Positions 26,749 to 36,373 of a stretch of DNA of 64,000 bases are shown here, piece by piece. Numbering within the stretch: the first letter of the stretch is position 1; each line of letters begins with the position of its first letter. The position numbers and the translations under genes were made by a program. This DNA is from Anaerovibrio slackiae. Lineage in GTDB: Bacteria > Bacillota > Negativicutes > Selenomonadales > Selenomonadaceae. The notes under the pieces were generated by a model, which saw nothing but the letters and a program-made list of their open reading frames with translations, did not search any database and had not been told where the DNA came from. Location of the stretch: the NCBI RefSeq assembly GCF_009695585.1, contig NZ_VUNR01000007.1, positions 44,448 through 108,447 on the forward strand, given 5' to 3'.

Positions 26749-28131
26749 ATGATTTCTAATAACGAGCTGTATGATATTATGTATGATGAAGCTTTCAGGC
26801 TGAAAAAGGCGAAGGCATGGCGTATGCTGGATGACCGGGAGATTGTGGCTGTCAGAACCATGCATGATGGTACCTGGTTTTGTACCCTGATGGTAGATGA
26901 GTATGGTTACCGAAATGGGATATGCGTATATGATGAGCAGAGTGGTGTAAGCGTCCTGCGTCAGATAATGGATTTGGAGTTGGATGAAGGACGCGAAATA
27001 TATGAGCAGTTAGAGCTGGTTTTGTCTCATTATGGCTATATAATAGGATTTGCTTCCAAAAGCTCGATCACAGAAGATCCAGTTGGGGCAGGGACTTTGG
27101 ATTATTGCAAGCGAAAAAAAATCAGGGCAAGAGGCAAGAATTTTTATCCGATGATCAAGGTTTTGCGCCCTCATCATATACCATGGAAGCTGGAGACGGA
27201 GGCTGATCTGCGGATTGTGACGGCAGTAATGCGGGTTTTTGGGCAAATGGACGATGATTTTGTCTGGCAGAATGGCGGGGGCACGCTGGAGAGATTTGAT
27301 GAAAAGATTGCAGTGCCTGTTTTTGTCGAAAATGAGGACGGCAGCTTCAGGCTTGGCACCATGCAGCTGCCTCGCTACCGTGAGTTGGAATACAGCAGCC
27401 CGGATTGGAATGATTTGCAGGCAGCACGGCTGAAAAAGGTCAAGAAAACCAGTAGCGTATGGCTGGCGGAGTGCTTCCTGATGATGCAGTGCATTGCCGA
27501 AGGCGGGGACGAGCTGGCAGAGGGGGAGCATCCTGAGCATGCGCCTTTTTATCCTGAGAACCTGGTTGTGCTGGATGATGCAACCGGCTCTATTGTCATG
27601 ATGGAAAGCAGTAGTGAAGATGCAGATTATGAGGTTATTCTGGACAAGCTGTGCAGCGTTATCCTGTCCAATGGCAGGCCGCGCCAGATTCTGGTGCGTA
27701 CCAAAAGGACGGAAAAGTTTTTCAAAAAGCTGTGCCGCAGGCTGGATATTAAGCTGGTTCTGGATGAGGAGCTGCTTGAATTGAAGGATTTGCGGGATGA
27801 TTTCATGAGCGATATGAGCGGTATTGACTACATGGATGCGTATGATGAGGATGGCTGCGGAACCTATGATGAAAATTTGCAGCCTGTAGATATTCTGGAT
27901 GAGGACTTTGAGAAGAAGGTAAACGAGAACTTTACGCGCATGGTTAAGTCAGGAGTTTTATCAGAATTGCCAAATTCAGATTTTGCCGCTGCGGTGGATT
28001 TCTTTCTGATTAATGACGGTCTTGGTATGGATGTCCTGGAAGTCATGCGCAAGGAGTATCGCAGGCGCCGCCGGGAGAGAATCATCGGCATGCTGAAATT
28101 CGGTGCGTCATCACGGGGACGAAGAAGGTAA
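26749..28131 (+). CDS. Protein of unknown function, 460 residues (possible DUF6930-like segment)
   Basis: I do not recognise a function. The N-terminal 250 residues read as a globular alpha/beta domain (AKAWRMLDDREIVAVR, then CTLMVDEYGYRNGICVY). The segment around residues 300-345, with ILVRTKRTEKFFKKLCRRLDI, recalls the DUF6930 family, but this is from memory and weak. The region after about 350 is very acidic, and the C-terminus is very basic (REYRRRRRERIIG and SSRGRRR). No signal peptide or membrane helix is seen. ATG26749 has AAAGGA upstream. The ATG at 26744 is out of frame and stops at once. It has its own promoter and a hairpin behind it. Confidence 0.75.
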   Translation: MISNNELYDIMYDEAFRLKKAKAWRMLDDREIVAVRTMHDGTWFCTLMVDEYGYRNGICVYDEQSGVSVLRQIMDLELDEGREIYEQLELVLSHYGYIIGFASKSSITEDPVGAGTLDYCKRKKIRARGKNFYPMIKVLRPHHIPWKLETEADLRIVTAVMRVFGQMDDDFVWQNGGGTLERFDEKIAVPVFVENEDGSFRLGTMQLPRYRELEYSSPDWNDLQAARLKKVKKTSSVWLAECFLMMQCIAEGGDELAEGEHPEHAPFYPENLVVLDDATGSIVMMESSSEDADYEVILDKLCSVILSNGRPRQILVRTKRTEKFFKKLCRRLDIKLVLDEELLELKDLRDDFMSDMSGIDYMDAYDEDGCGTYDENLQPVDILDEDFEKKVNENFTRMVKSGVLSELPNSDFAAAVDFFLINDGLGMDVLEVMRKEYRRRRRERIIGMLKFGASSRGRRR

Positions 28132-28210
28132 AGGTGCGTGAGAGGAGTATCCTGTTCCACGGTAAATATCACAAGCAGATATTAGAAATAAATATCATAA
28201 CCAAAATGTG

Positions 28211-28242
28211 AACATCCCGGCTTCTTGCGAAACCGGGATGTT
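28211..28242. terminator. Hairpin between convergent genes, likely shared terminator
   Basis: AACATCCCGG (28211-28220) pairs perfectly with CCGGGATGTT (28233-28242). The T-tracts on either side are short, so its efficiency is uncertain. Confidence 0.55.
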
Positions 28243-28258
28243 TGCTTACTATAGTATT

Positions 28259-29257
28259 TTACATGAGATGGCTGTGCTCGTTGATGTCCTCAATAACGTG
28301 CTTGATGACTACCATGAAAGGCACTGCCAGGAACATGCCTGCCGCATCAAGGAGCTCACCCCCCAGGATGATGCCCAGGATGACGGCAACAGGGTGCAGG
28401 TGCAGGGACTTGCCCACGATGGCAGGGTAGACCAGGTTGTGGTTTATCTGCGTCATGATCAGGTAAAAGACTGCCGTCTGGATGGTCAGCCCCGGGGTGT
28501 GGATAGCTGTCATGAGAATGCCGAAGCCGGAGGCCACCGTAGGCCCCAGCACCGGGATGAACTCGCTGAGAGCCGATGCCACAGCGAAGACGGAGGCATA
28601 AGGCAAATCCATGATGGTAAAGTACCCGTAGACGATAAAGCCGGTGATGAAGCAGATGACCAGCTGGCTGCGGATGTAGGTGCGCAGTGCCAGCAGGATT
28701 TCATCCAGCAGGCTGACAATGCGTTTCTTGTCCTTGTCCGGGAAAAGATGTGCCACATACAGCTTGATTTTGTCCCCGTCCATCAGCAGGTAGAAGGTCA
28801 GGAAAAGAATGATGACGAAATCTATCAGCTTGTTGAACAGGGAAAAGGCTATCAGCAGGGAGGACTTGATGGCCTTGGTGCTGATGGCGGTAAGCTCCGC
28901 CCATGCTTCGTCCACTCCCTTTTGGAAAAGCCCTGTCTCCGTCAGCCCGTTCAGCTGCTGGATATTGGTGGCCAGGGTTGGCAGCTCATCAGTGAAGCGG
29001 GAGAGGGTAGGGATAAAGTTGCTGGACACAATGGTTATCAGTCCCAGAAAGATGACAAGGAAGCCACCCAGCACCAGCAGGGAAGCCAATCCCCTTGGCA
29101 TCTTGAGGCTGAGCTTGTCCACCGGGTCCAGAAGCAGCAGTGTCAGCAGTATGGACAGGAAAAAGACAAAGGCAAAGGCCTGCATGTACCAAAAGGCCAG
29201 CAGCAGGGCAATGATAGCTGCGCCGATAATTATCGAGGTTTTGTGGTTTTCCCACAT
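28259..29257 (-). CDS. AI-2E family (PerM-like) membrane transporter
   Basis: A 332-residue inner-membrane protein with about eight hydrophobic segments. The family block LSEFIPVLGPTVASGFGILMTA and the later QINHNLVYPAIVGKSLHLHPVAVILGIILGGELLDAAGMFLAVP are diagnostic of the AI-2E/TqsA/PerM family. Members export autoinducer-2 or other small molecules or act in ion homeostasis, so the substrate is not known. The start at 29257 has GGAG 9 nt upstream. Upstream in-frame ATGs at 29263 and 29266 are too close to that site. It is preceded by a terminator-like hairpin, so it may have its own weak promoter. Confidence 0.88.
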   Translation of the reverse strand: MWENHKTSIIIGAAIIALLLAFWYMQAFAFVFFLSILLTLLLLDPVDKLSLKMPRGLASLLVLGGFLVIFLGLITIVSSNFIPTLSRFTDELPTLATNIQQLNGLTETGLFQKGVDEAWAELTAISTKAIKSSLLIAFSLFNKLIDFVIILFLTFYLLMDGDKIKLYVAHLFPDKDKKRIVSLLDEILLALRTYIRSQLVICFITGFIVYGYFTIMDLPYASVFAVASALSEFIPVLGPTVASGFGILMTAIHTPGLTIQTAVFYLIMTQINHNLVYPAIVGKSLHLHPVAVILGIILGGELLDAAGMFLAVPFMVVIKHVIEDINEHSHLM

Positions 29258-29287
29258 GGGCATCATCTCCAATATAAAACAAGAAAT

Positions 29288-29313
29288 GGGGCTGCCATTG
29301 ACGGGGCAGCCCC
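29288..29313 (-). terminator. Terminator after the M48 protease gene
   Basis: GGGGCTGCC pairs perfectly with GGCAGCCCC. On the minus strand it is followed by ATTTCTTGTTTTA. It lies between the protease stop and the AI-2E gene. A second, weaker hairpin (GGAAAGCA/TGCTTTCC) spans about 29331-29361. Confidence 0.6.
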
Positions 29314-29400
29314 GGGGGTACGAAATACCGGAAAGCAGGTCCTGAATAAGGCATGCTTTCCAGGTAAATAGCCAGCCAAAAGCGGATTGGCTGAAGCCGG

Positions 29401-30489
29401 TTACTTCTGCAATGCGTTGAGGCGGTCAGCCAGCTCCTGGGCGGAAAGGTCACCGGCAGCAGGCGTTATGATAGCCTGATCCTCCAGGTAGACGGTGCCG
29501 TTCTGAACGTATGCCTGGGCAATGTTCCTGGTGCCCTTGTGGTAATAGCGTGCCAGGTTGCCTGCTACGAAGTAGGAACGCTCGGCACCGCTCATGGAAG
29601 CGGTGGAAGCAGGGGCAACGAACTCCTTGCCGTGGATTTTTACAACGCCGTTTGCCACGGTGACAACCTTGTTGGAATACTCGCTGATCTGCTTGGCGTA
29701 GGTATCCCGGCGCTCCTCGTGGCCCGGATGGTCGGACGGGTTGAAGATTTCACCGGCAAAGCTGCTGGAGCTTTCACCGTACTTCTCGATAACCTTCTGC
29801 CATACGGCAGCAGTGGCACCGATGTTGTAGCTGGTGTTGGCTATGTACTCAAAGGCCAGCTTGTCAGCCTCACGCTCCTGTGGCTTGGTGATGTGCACGG
29901 AATCGATGTAGTTTACTGCCACGCTGGCACCGATAGCTGCCGCAGTGCCGCCACCGGCTGCTGCCGCAGTGCCCAGCAGGGTGACAGGAATCTGCTGCTG
30001 GTAGCCCTTCAGCACGTGGTTCTTCTGGCCGTGTGCCATCTCATGCCCCAGCACGACGGCGATTTCGTCATCAGTAACCAGCAGGTCAAAGATGCCGGTG
30101 TTGATGGTCATGTTGTGGCCCAGGGAGCAGGCAGCATTGAAGCTGGTGTCAGGGTTGATGTAGTAGTTGTACGGCATATCGTTGATGGAAGGGTCCACCT
30201 TGGCAACACCGGCGGAGAGGTTGGCCATGATGGTATCCACCCGGCTGTTCAGATACGGATCGTTGTTGACCCCCTGCTTGTTCTTCATCTCCTGAAAGAG
30301 GGCCTGACGGCCTTCCTCAGTGTCGTTGAGCTGGCTGAGCTGGTGGTTGGTCTCTGCCATCTGTATGCCTGCGGCAATAACAGAGCCCAGCACGCTGGCA
30401 TCAGCCTGGGACGGCATGGTTGCCAGCGGCATGCCGGCTGCCAGGCTGGTGATAATTATTTTTGCAAGATTTTTCTTTACATTAAACAT
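29401..30489 (-). CDS. Secreted M48-family zinc metalloprotease
   Basis: A 362-residue exported peptidase. The signal peptide has a basic start (NVKKNLAK), a hydrophobic core and a likely cleavage after QADA (about residue 31). The zinc site is LGHEMAH at about 149-153, with a downstream READ motif near 206-209. The region between contains a glycine/alanine-rich hydrophobic segment. Similar proteins (LoiP/BepA-like) act in periplasmic or outer-membrane quality control, which is inference here. The ATG at 30489 is preceded by GGAGG. The in-frame ATG at 30501 lies before the ribosome site. It is divergent from the aminopeptidase gene. Confidence 0.87.
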   Translation of the reverse strand: MFNVKKNLAKIIITSLAAGMPLATMPSQADASVLGSVIAAGIQMAETNHQLSQLNDTEEGRQALFQEMKNKQGVNNDPYLNSRVDTIMANLSAGVAKVDPSINDMPYNYYINPDTSFNAACSLGHNMTINTGIFDLLVTDDEIAVVLGHEMAHGQKNHVLKGYQQQIPVTLLGTAAAAGGGTAAAIGASVAVNYIDSVHITKPQEREADKLAFEYIANTSYNIGATAAVWQKVIEKYGESSSSFAGEIFNPSDHPGHEERRDTYAKQISEYSNKVVTVANGVVKIHGKEFVAPASTASMSGAERSYFVAGNLARYYHKGTRNIAQAYVQNGTVYLEDQAIITPAAGDLSAQELADRLNALQK

Positions 30490-30553
30490 TTTTTCCTCCA
30501 TGAAATAATCAGTAAATAAATTTTCATTCTATTAATGCGTGTGGTATGAATAT

Positions 30554-30582
30554 ATGATAATATATGTACGAGGATATTTCAA
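30554..30582 (-). promoter_or_regulatory. Promoter of the M48 protease gene
   Basis: On the minus strand TTGAAA (30582-30577), 17 bp, then TATCAT (30559-30554), 64 bp before the start codon. Confidence 0.55.
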
Positions 30583-30646
30583 ATTAAAAATTGCTTAGAA
30601 GCAAATAAAAAAACAAAGTTAGTAAAATATTCCCAGGAGGTTTTTT

Positions 30647-31960
30647 ATGGAGAAGCTTGTGGAGCAAGGCAATATGGAGCATGGCAACGTAGCCGGCGGC
30701 AGTATGGATAGCGGTACTATGGAGAAGCTTTTGGACAAATACGCGAAGCTGGTGGTCTGCACAGGTGTCAATCTACAAAAGGGGCAGCTGCTGGTGGTGA
30801 ATGCGCCGATAGAGTGCGCTGATTTTGCCAGGCGGATTGCCGGGGCGGCTTTTACTGCCGGGGCAAGGGACGTGAAGGTGAACTGGTCTGATGAGCAGTT
30901 TGCCCGCATCCGGCTGGAGGAGGCTGCGGCAGAGGTCTTTGATGAGTTTCCTGACTGGCGCAGGGATATGTTCATGGACTTCAAGGCGAAGGGGGCGGCT
31001 GTGGTTTCTATCCATGCCTCGGATCCGATGATTTTCCAGCATGTGGAGCCTGACAAGATGCTGCGGAGCCAGCGGGCGGCAGGCAAGGCACTCCTTGAGT
31101 ACCGCCAGGCCATGATGAATAACGAGCTGCGCTGGTGCGTGGTGTCCATTCCTACGGAGAGCTGGGCGAAGAAGGTCTTTGCAGGCGAGGAGGGGGAACA
31201 GGCTGTGGCACGGCTGTGGCAGGCTATCTTCCGGGCGGTGCGGATTGATGCTGAGCAGGAGGGTGCTGACCCAGTGGAGGCATGGCAGCAGCATGTGGAC
31301 TTTTTGCAGAGGGCGTGCCGCTTCATGAATGAGCAGCAGTTTGCCGCCCTGCACTACACCAACGGGCTGGGGACTGACCTGACGGTGAAGCTGCCCAAGG
31401 GGCATATCTGGGCAGGGGGTGCGGAGATTGCCGGTGACGGCGTGCGCTTTGTAGCCAATATGCCTACGGAGGAAATCTACACCCTGCCTGACAGGAATGG
31501 CGTTGATGGGGTGGTCTATGCCTCCAAGCCACTGAATTACAATGGCAACCTCATTGAGGAGATGCGGCTGGAATTTGCCGCTGGCAAGGTGGTCAGGGCA
31601 GAGGCTGCCAGGGGGCAGGAAATCCTGGACAAGCTCCTGGCTGTGGATGAGGGTGCCAGCTATCTGGGGGAAGTGGCGCTGGTGCAGTACGATTCGCCAA
31701 TTTCCAATAGCGGCATCCTGTTTTACAACACCCTCTTTGACGAGAATGCCGCCTGCCATCTGGCCTTTGGCAAGGCATATCCTACCTGCTTGCAGGGGGG
31801 GGAGAAGATGGATTCCGTGGAGCTTTTGCAGCACGGGGTAAATGACTCCCTGGTGCATGAGGACTTTATGATTGGCACCGCTGACCTGGCCATTGAGGGT
31901 ATCAGGGCTGATGGCAGCCGGGTGCAGGTCTTTAAGGATGGCAATTTTGCCATAGCATAA
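30647..31960 (+). CDS. M29-family aminopeptidase (AmpS/PepS type)
   Basis: A cytoplasmic metallo-aminopeptidase of 437 residues. The family landmarks are FVANMPTEEIYTLPDRNGVDG, then LGEVALVQYDSPI with the metal-ligand glutamate, FYNTLFDENAACHLAFGKAY with the histidine ligand, and HEDFMIGTADL with the last His/Asp pair near the C-terminus. The first 24 residues appear to be an extension: the start of the gene (ATGGAGAAGCTTGTGGA) is nearly repeated 72 bp later (ATGGAGAAGCTTTTGGA), where the family usually begins. CAGGAGG before ATG30647 still supports the upstream start. azlC follows 27 nt later. Confidence 0.87.
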   Translation: MEKLVEQGNMEHGNVAGGSMDSGTMEKLLDKYAKLVVCTGVNLQKGQLLVVNAPIECADFARRIAGAAFTAGARDVKVNWSDEQFARIRLEEAAAEVFDEFPDWRRDMFMDFKAKGAAVVSIHASDPMIFQHVEPDKMLRSQRAAGKALLEYRQAMMNNELRWCVVSIPTESWAKKVFAGEEGEQAVARLWQAIFRAVRIDAEQEGADPVEAWQQHVDFLQRACRFMNEQQFAALHYTNGLGTDLTVKLPKGHIWAGGAEIAGDGVRFVANMPTEEIYTLPDRNGVDGVVYASKPLNYNGNLIEEMRLEFAAGKVVRAEAARGQEILDKLLAVDEGASYLGEVALVQYDSPISNSGILFYNTLFDENAACHLAFGKAYPTCLQGGEKMDSVELLQHGVNDSLVHEDFMIGTADLAIEGIRADGSRVQVFKDGNFAIA

Positions 31961-31987
31961 AATATAATAATTCGGAGATGCAGAAGA

Positions 31988-32686
31988 TTGGATGGATTTA
32001 TCAATAAAAAAGTGCTGAAGGCAGCGTGGCCTATTGCCTTTGGCTATATACCGCTGGGGATGGCATGCGGCATCCTGGCGCAGAAGACCGGCTTTGACTG
32101 GTTCCAGATGTTGATGATGTCTACATTTCTCTTTGCCGGCAGCGGCCAGTTCATCGCCCTTGCCATGATTGGCAGCGGCAGTACCATTATACCGGTGGTG
32201 ATGACGGTGTGCATTGTCAATCTCAGGCATTTGCTGTATGCCTTGATTTTGAATCAGTATATTGCCGGTCAGTCCCGGCTGTACAAGGCTTTTTACGCCC
32301 AGGAAATCGTGGATGAGACCTTTGCGGTCAACCATACCCAGTTTGCCCGGCTGGGGAAGGAATGGACGGGCAGCAATGCCCTTGGCGTGAATTTTGTGGG
32401 GCATGTTTCCTGGATTTTGGCCACGGTGGCAGGGCTTTTCCTGGGGAACACGATTTACATCGATACGGCCCTGGTGAGCTATGCCTTGATTGCCATGTTC
32501 ATCGGGCTGTGGTCCTTTCATTTCGTCAGCCCCAGCCTGGTACTGACGGGGGTGCTGGGGGGGATTCTCGCCCTGGTGCTGTCCTTCTGGCTGGACCACA
32601 TGCTGAACGTGGTGGCGGCTACGATTATTGCGGCTGCGGTGGCAGCTGCGTATAGGGCAATGGCTGAAAAGGGGGCAGAGGAATGA
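31988..32686 (+). CDS. azlC: AzlC-family branched-chain amino acid exporter, large subunit
   Basis: A 232-residue membrane protein with the AzlC features PIAFGYIPLGMACGILAQ, STFLFAGSGQFIALAM and NLRHLLYALIL. Together with AzlD it exports branched-chain or related amino acids in studied bacteria. Translation starts at TTG31988, which has GGAGATG upstream. The ATG at 31992 is out of frame. The stop overlaps azlD by 4 nt, so the pair is coupled. Confidence 0.88.
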   Translation: MDGFINKKVLKAAWPIAFGYIPLGMACGILAQKTGFDWFQMLMMSTFLFAGSGQFIALAMIGSGSTIIPVVMTVCIVNLRHLLYALILNQYIAGQSRLYKAFYAQEIVDETFAVNHTQFARLGKEWTGSNALGVNFVGHVSWILATVAGLFLGNTIYIDTALVSYALIAMFIGLWSFHFVSPSLVLTGVLGGILALVLSFWLDHMLNVVAATIIAAAVAAAYRAMAEKGAEE

Positions 32687-33009
32687 GCTACGATGAAATT
32701 TTGCTGTGTATTTTCGGGCTTTTTCTGGTATCATATATTCCGAGGGTGCTGCCCTTTGCCTTGCTGGGGAACAGGGAGCTGCCCAGGTTTTTCCACCTGT
32801 GGCTGCAGTATGTGCCTACAGCGGTGTTCGGGGCATTGATTTTTACCTCGATTTTTGGCAGCGGTGCGGAAGGCTTCCGCTTTTCCTGGGAAAACAAGGA
32901 GCTGGTGGCATCTATTGTGGTGCTGCCTGTGGCAGCTGCCACCAAGTCCCTGCCCTATAGCATTATTACGGGGCTGGTGACCTACTGGCTGGCCCAGCAG
33001 ATATTGTAA
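32683..33009 (+). CDS. azlD: AzlD-family branched-chain amino acid exporter, small subunit
   Basis: A 108-residue membrane protein with about four helices and the family signature IPRVLPFALLGNRELPRFFHLWLQYVP. It overlaps azlC by ATGA at 32683-32686. The partner and order are those of the classical azlCD pair. Confidence 0.88.
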   Translation: MSYDEILLCIFGLFLVSYIPRVLPFALLGNRELPRFFHLWLQYVPTAVFGALIFTSIFGSGAEGFRFSWENKELVASIVVLPVAAATKSLPYSIITGLVTYWLAQQIL

Positions 33010-33053
33010 CGTTGTATGTTGTATGTTGAATATTTTGTATAAAGGATTGGGTG

Positions 33054-33878
33054 GTGTTGGTTTTGAGTATGTTGGTGGAAATGGGTTCCGTGGTGGAGAA
33101 CAATATCCTGTCGGATGATGTGCGTGCTATGGTGATTCAGGCACCTCGGGTGGCAGCCCAGGCGGAGCCGGGGCAGTTTGTCATGGTGAAGAATGAGAGC
33201 GGCAGCACGTTCCTGCGCCGTCCCTTCGGCGTTGCCGATGTGGACAGGGAGCAGGGCAGGCTGCTCCTGATTTATCGGGTGGCCGGCAAGGGCACCCGGG
33301 AGCTGGCGGGGCTGGAGCCTACCATGGAAATCAGCGTGGAGGGCCCTCTGGGGGGCGGCTTCAGGTTTGGTGAGGTTTCTGGCGGTGCTTACTCCGGGAA
33401 AGAGGACGGCAGGACATTGCTTATCGGCGGTGGCGTAGGCGTGGCACCCCTTATTTATACGGCACGCTATCTGGCCGAGAGGGAGCCTGAGAACAAGCCG
33501 TTGTTTTTGCTTGGCGTAAGGAGCGCGGAGGAGCTTTTCTGGCAGGACTACCTGAAGGAGTTCACGGAGGAAATTATCGTGACTACCAATGACGGCTCCG
33601 CCGGCAAAAAGGGCTTTGCCATTGATGCCCTGCCGGATATTCTGGCTGCTCATGACATCAGGCACATCAAGATTTGCGGCCCTACCATTATGATGGAGGG
33701 GCTGGCGAAGCTGGCCATGGAGCGGGGCATAGAGTGCCAGGTTTCCTTGGAGAAGCGCATGGCCTGCGGCATCGGCGTGTGCCTGGGCTGCACCTTTGAG
33801 GGCAAGGTCAGCGGCAAGCGCTGGAAGATCTGCCATGACGGCCCTGTATTCCCTGCGGAGGAGGTTTTTGAGAAATGA
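33054..33878 (+). CDS. pyrK: Dihydroorotate dehydrogenase B, electron transfer subunit
   Basis: An iron-sulfur flavoprotein that passes electrons from PyrD to NAD+ in pyrimidine synthesis. The FAD-binding RPFGVADV and the NAD-binding GGGVGVAPLIY are present. The 2Fe-2S cluster cysteines are in ACGIGVCLGCTF with the fourth in KICHDGPVF (about residues 237-262). About 274 residues, as expected. The start is uncertain: GTG33051, GTG33054 and TTG33057 are all in frame behind AAAGGA, and 33054 has the best spacing. The stop overlaps pyrD by 4 nt. A 41-nt gap separates it from azlD. Confidence 0.9.
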   Translation: MLVLSMLVEMGSVVENNILSDDVRAMVIQAPRVAAQAEPGQFVMVKNESGSTFLRRPFGVADVDREQGRLLLIYRVAGKGTRELAGLEPTMEISVEGPLGGGFRFGEVSGGAYSGKEDGRTLLIGGGVGVAPLIYTARYLAEREPENKPLFLLGVRSAEELFWQDYLKEFTEEIIVTTNDGSAGKKGFAIDALPDILAAHDIRHIKICGPTIMMEGLAKLAMERGIECQVSLEKRMACGIGVCLGCTFEGKVSGKRWKICHDGPVFPAEEVFEK

Positions 33879-34795
33879 ATTTTGAGAGACTGGCGACGGA
33901 TTTTGCCGGAATTAAGCTGAAAACCCCTGTGATGGGGGCGTCCGGCACCTTTGGCTTTGGCATTGAATACAAGGATTTTCTAAATCTGGGTGATGTGGGG
34001 GCGATTATCAGCAAGGGGCTGACACCTCTGCCGCGGCCTGGCAACAACGGGGTGCGTGTGGCGGAAACCCCGGGGGGCATGCTGAACTGCATCGGCCTGG
34101 AAAATCCCGGCATTGAGGGATTTTTGCGTGACATTCTGCCGAAGGTAAGGCAGGAGGCCGCTGATACGGCCTTTATTGCCAATTTTTCTGCCGGTACGGT
34201 GGAGGACTATGGCATGATGGCTGCCAGGCTGGACGTGGATGGCGTAGACGGCGTGGAGGTGAATATCTCCTGCCCTAATGTGAAGGAAGGGGGCATCGTC
34301 TTCGGCACGGACCCGCGGGCGGCGGCAGCCGTTACGGAGGCGGTGAAGAAAAACACGAAAAAGCCGGTGATTGTGAAGCTGTCCCCAAATGTGACGGATA
34401 TTGCCCTCATGGCAAGGGCTGTGGAGGAGGCAGGGGCGGATGCCATCGCCCTGATTAATACCCTGACGGGCATGGTGATTGATACCCGTACCTGGCAGCC
34501 TCTCCTGGGCAATATTACAGGGGGGCTTTCCGGCCCTGCTGTGAAGCCTATTGCCGTCCGCATGGTGTGGCAGGCGGCTCAGGCAGTGAAGATTCCGATT
34601 CTCGGACTGGGAGGCATTACCTGCGGCGAGGATGCAGTGGAATTTTTGCTGGCAGGTGCCAGTGCCGTGGCGGTAGGGGCGGAGAACTTCGTGCATCCTG
34701 ATGCGGTAGTCAGGGTGGCAGAGGATATTGATGCCTATCTGGCTGCCAGGGGGCTGGAGCATGTTTCCCAGCTGGTGGGACAGGTGAAGCTGTAA
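33875..34795 (+). CDS. pyrD: Dihydroorotate dehydrogenase B, catalytic subunit (class 1B)
   Basis: Oxidises dihydroorotate to orotate using FMN. It has the class 1 pattern with MGASGTFGFG, GMLNCIGLENPGIEGF, NISCPNVKEGG (the active-site cysteine is expected in this loop), KLSPNVTDI and GLGGITCGEDAVEFLLAGASAVAVG. The length of 306 residues and coupling to PyrK mark it as the NAD-linked class 1B form, suited to anaerobes. ATGA overlap with pyrK at 33875-33878. No other pyr gene is nearby. Confidence 0.94.
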   Translation: MNFERLATDFAGIKLKTPVMGASGTFGFGIEYKDFLNLGDVGAIISKGLTPLPRPGNNGVRVAETPGGMLNCIGLENPGIEGFLRDILPKVRQEAADTAFIANFSAGTVEDYGMMAARLDVDGVDGVEVNISCPNVKEGGIVFGTDPRAAAAVTEAVKKNTKKPVIVKLSPNVTDIALMARAVEEAGADAIALINTLTGMVIDTRTWQPLLGNITGGLSGPAVKPIAVRMVWQAAQAVKIPILGLGGITCGEDAVEFLLAGASAVAVGAENFVHPDAVVRVAEDIDAYLAARGLEHVSQLVGQVKL

Positions 34796-34942
34796 GCCTG
34801 CAATATTATGGTATTTATTAGAAAATTAGCTAAATATGTGAATATTTTTCCAGTCAAAAAGAGGATTTTGCCTTTTTGTGGCGAATATTAGATTTTAAAA
34901 GGAGAAGTATTTGCGATAGGGTTGCCATTAGGGGGTACGGAT

Positions 34943-36346
34943 ATGTTTTTATTTGGCTCAAGTAAGGAAGATAAAAAGCCTGCAATGCGTGGTGAGGATT
35001 GCAGTCAGATGAAGCGTGATGTGGATGGGATGGACAGGTTCCTGCAGCAGGTGATAGATGGAGATTATACTGCCAGGGCACCTCAGGCTCATTCGCCGGA
35101 AATGCAGCGTCTGGGCAGGAAAATGGAGCAGCTTTTGCAGAAGCAGCGGGATGATCTGCGTTCCATGCTGATGACCTTGAATGAGTCAGTGTACGATTCC
35201 ACCGAGGTTTCCGAGGCGTTGAATGCCATCGTGACGGAGAATATCCACGTTTCCGCCCGGATTGATGAGATGCACAAGGTTGTGGAGTCCCTGGCCAATG
35301 AGATTATGGGTCTAGCAGGTACTGCCACGGAGACCTCTGACCAGACACGGCAGGGCATGGAGGCAATGCGCAACACTGAGAACAGTATTGATACGGTTTC
35401 CAAGGAGACTGCGGCGGCAGAGGAAAGCCTGCAGAGCATGCATGGCAGTGTTGTCCAGCTGCAGAAGGATACCGTGAATATCAACAATCTGGTGGAGACG
35501 GTGCGGGGCATAGCTGACCAGACCAACCTGCTGGCTCTGAATGCCTCCATTGAGGCAGCCCGTGCCGGTGAGCATGGCAGGGGCTTTGCGGTTGTTGCCG
35601 AGGAGGTAAGGAAGCTGGCGGAGCAGTCCAAGCTGTCCGTTAGTGAAATCAATGAGCATTTGTCCAGCATCAAGGGCACATCTCAGGAAATTACGGATGA
35701 GTTTACCCAGATGGATGCTGCCTTCAAAAACAATACTGCGGCAGTGCAGGAGGCCAGCTCCCATACCCAGAAGCTGACAGGTGTCTTTGATGGCATTGAC
35801 AATGCGGTGAACATTCTGGCACCGCTGGCGGAGGAGCAGTCGGCGGCTTTCCAGGAGATGACTGCCTCCCTGCGCACCACCATGGATGATGTGCACCGGC
35901 AGAATGATTCCACCAGGAATTGCAACCGCTTTGTGTACGAGGCACTGAAGGCCTCCAGCCAGATGCGCACAACCCTGGCAGGGCTGGATCTGGATATTAC
36001 CGACAAGGAAAATGTGGAGCTTGCCAAGACTGATCATCTTTTGTGGCGTGCCCGCATCAGCCAGATGCTGTGGGGCAATATCGACCTGGATGCTTCTAAT
36101 GTCCGCGACCATACTACATGCCGGCTGGGCAGGTGGTATGCCACCAAGGGCAGGGAGCTCTTTGGCAGTCAGCCTGAGTTCCAGAAGCTGGAGCGGGATC
36201 ATGCCAGGTTCCATGCCTGCTGCGCGGAGGCTATTGATGCCTACCATGGGAAAAACAAGAAGCTGGTGGATAATCTGACGGAGGAGCTGTCGGCACTTTC
36301 GGCTACTGTTATCGGCAGCCTGGATGAGCTCAAGAACAAGCTGTAA
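34943..36346 (+). CDS. Soluble chemoreceptor-like protein with C-terminal CZB zinc domain
   Basis: A 467-residue protein without membrane helices. The first 40 residues are followed by a coiled-coil methyl-accepting signalling domain with the tip [24 protein letters not shown] near residue 190. The C-terminus holds a chemoreceptor zinc-binding (CZB) domain: [15 protein letters not shown], then [11 protein letters not shown] and DHARFHACC, supplying the expected His, Cys, His, His ligands. CZB domains are reported in other bacteria to sense zinc or oxidised cysteine, which is inference here. GGGGG precedes ATG34943. Monocistronic, with a terminator. Confidence 0.88.
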   Translation: MFLFGSSKEDKKPAMRGEDCSQMKRDVDGMDRFLQQVIDGDYTARAPQAHSPEMQRLGRKMEQLLQKQRDDLRSMLMTLNESVYDSTEVSEALNAIVTENIHVSARIDEMHKVVESLANEIMGLAGTATETSDQTRQGMEAMRNTENSIDTVSKETAAAEESLQSMHGSVVQLQKDTVNINNLVETVRGIADQTNLLALNASIEAARAGEHGRGFAVVAEEVRKLAEQSKLSVSEINEHLSSIKGTSQEITDEFTQMDAAFKNNTAAVQEASSHTQKLTGVFDGIDNAVNILAPLAEEQSAAFQEMTASLRTTMDDVHRQNDSTRNCNRFVYEALKASSQMRTTLAGLDLDITDKENVELAKTDHLLWRARISQMLWGNIDLDASNVRDHTTCRLGRWYATKGRELFGSQPEFQKLERDHARFHACCAEAIDAYHGKNKKLVDNLTEELSALSATVIGSLDELKNKL

Positions 36347-36373
36347 GGATTTGCAGGGCTGGTTATTTGCGGG

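Noticed and set aside
28208..29371. 387-codon open frame on + opposite the AI-2E gene
   Set aside because: It is antisense to a clear membrane-protein gene and has a Gln/Asp/His-rich composition that is the complement of hydrophobic codons.
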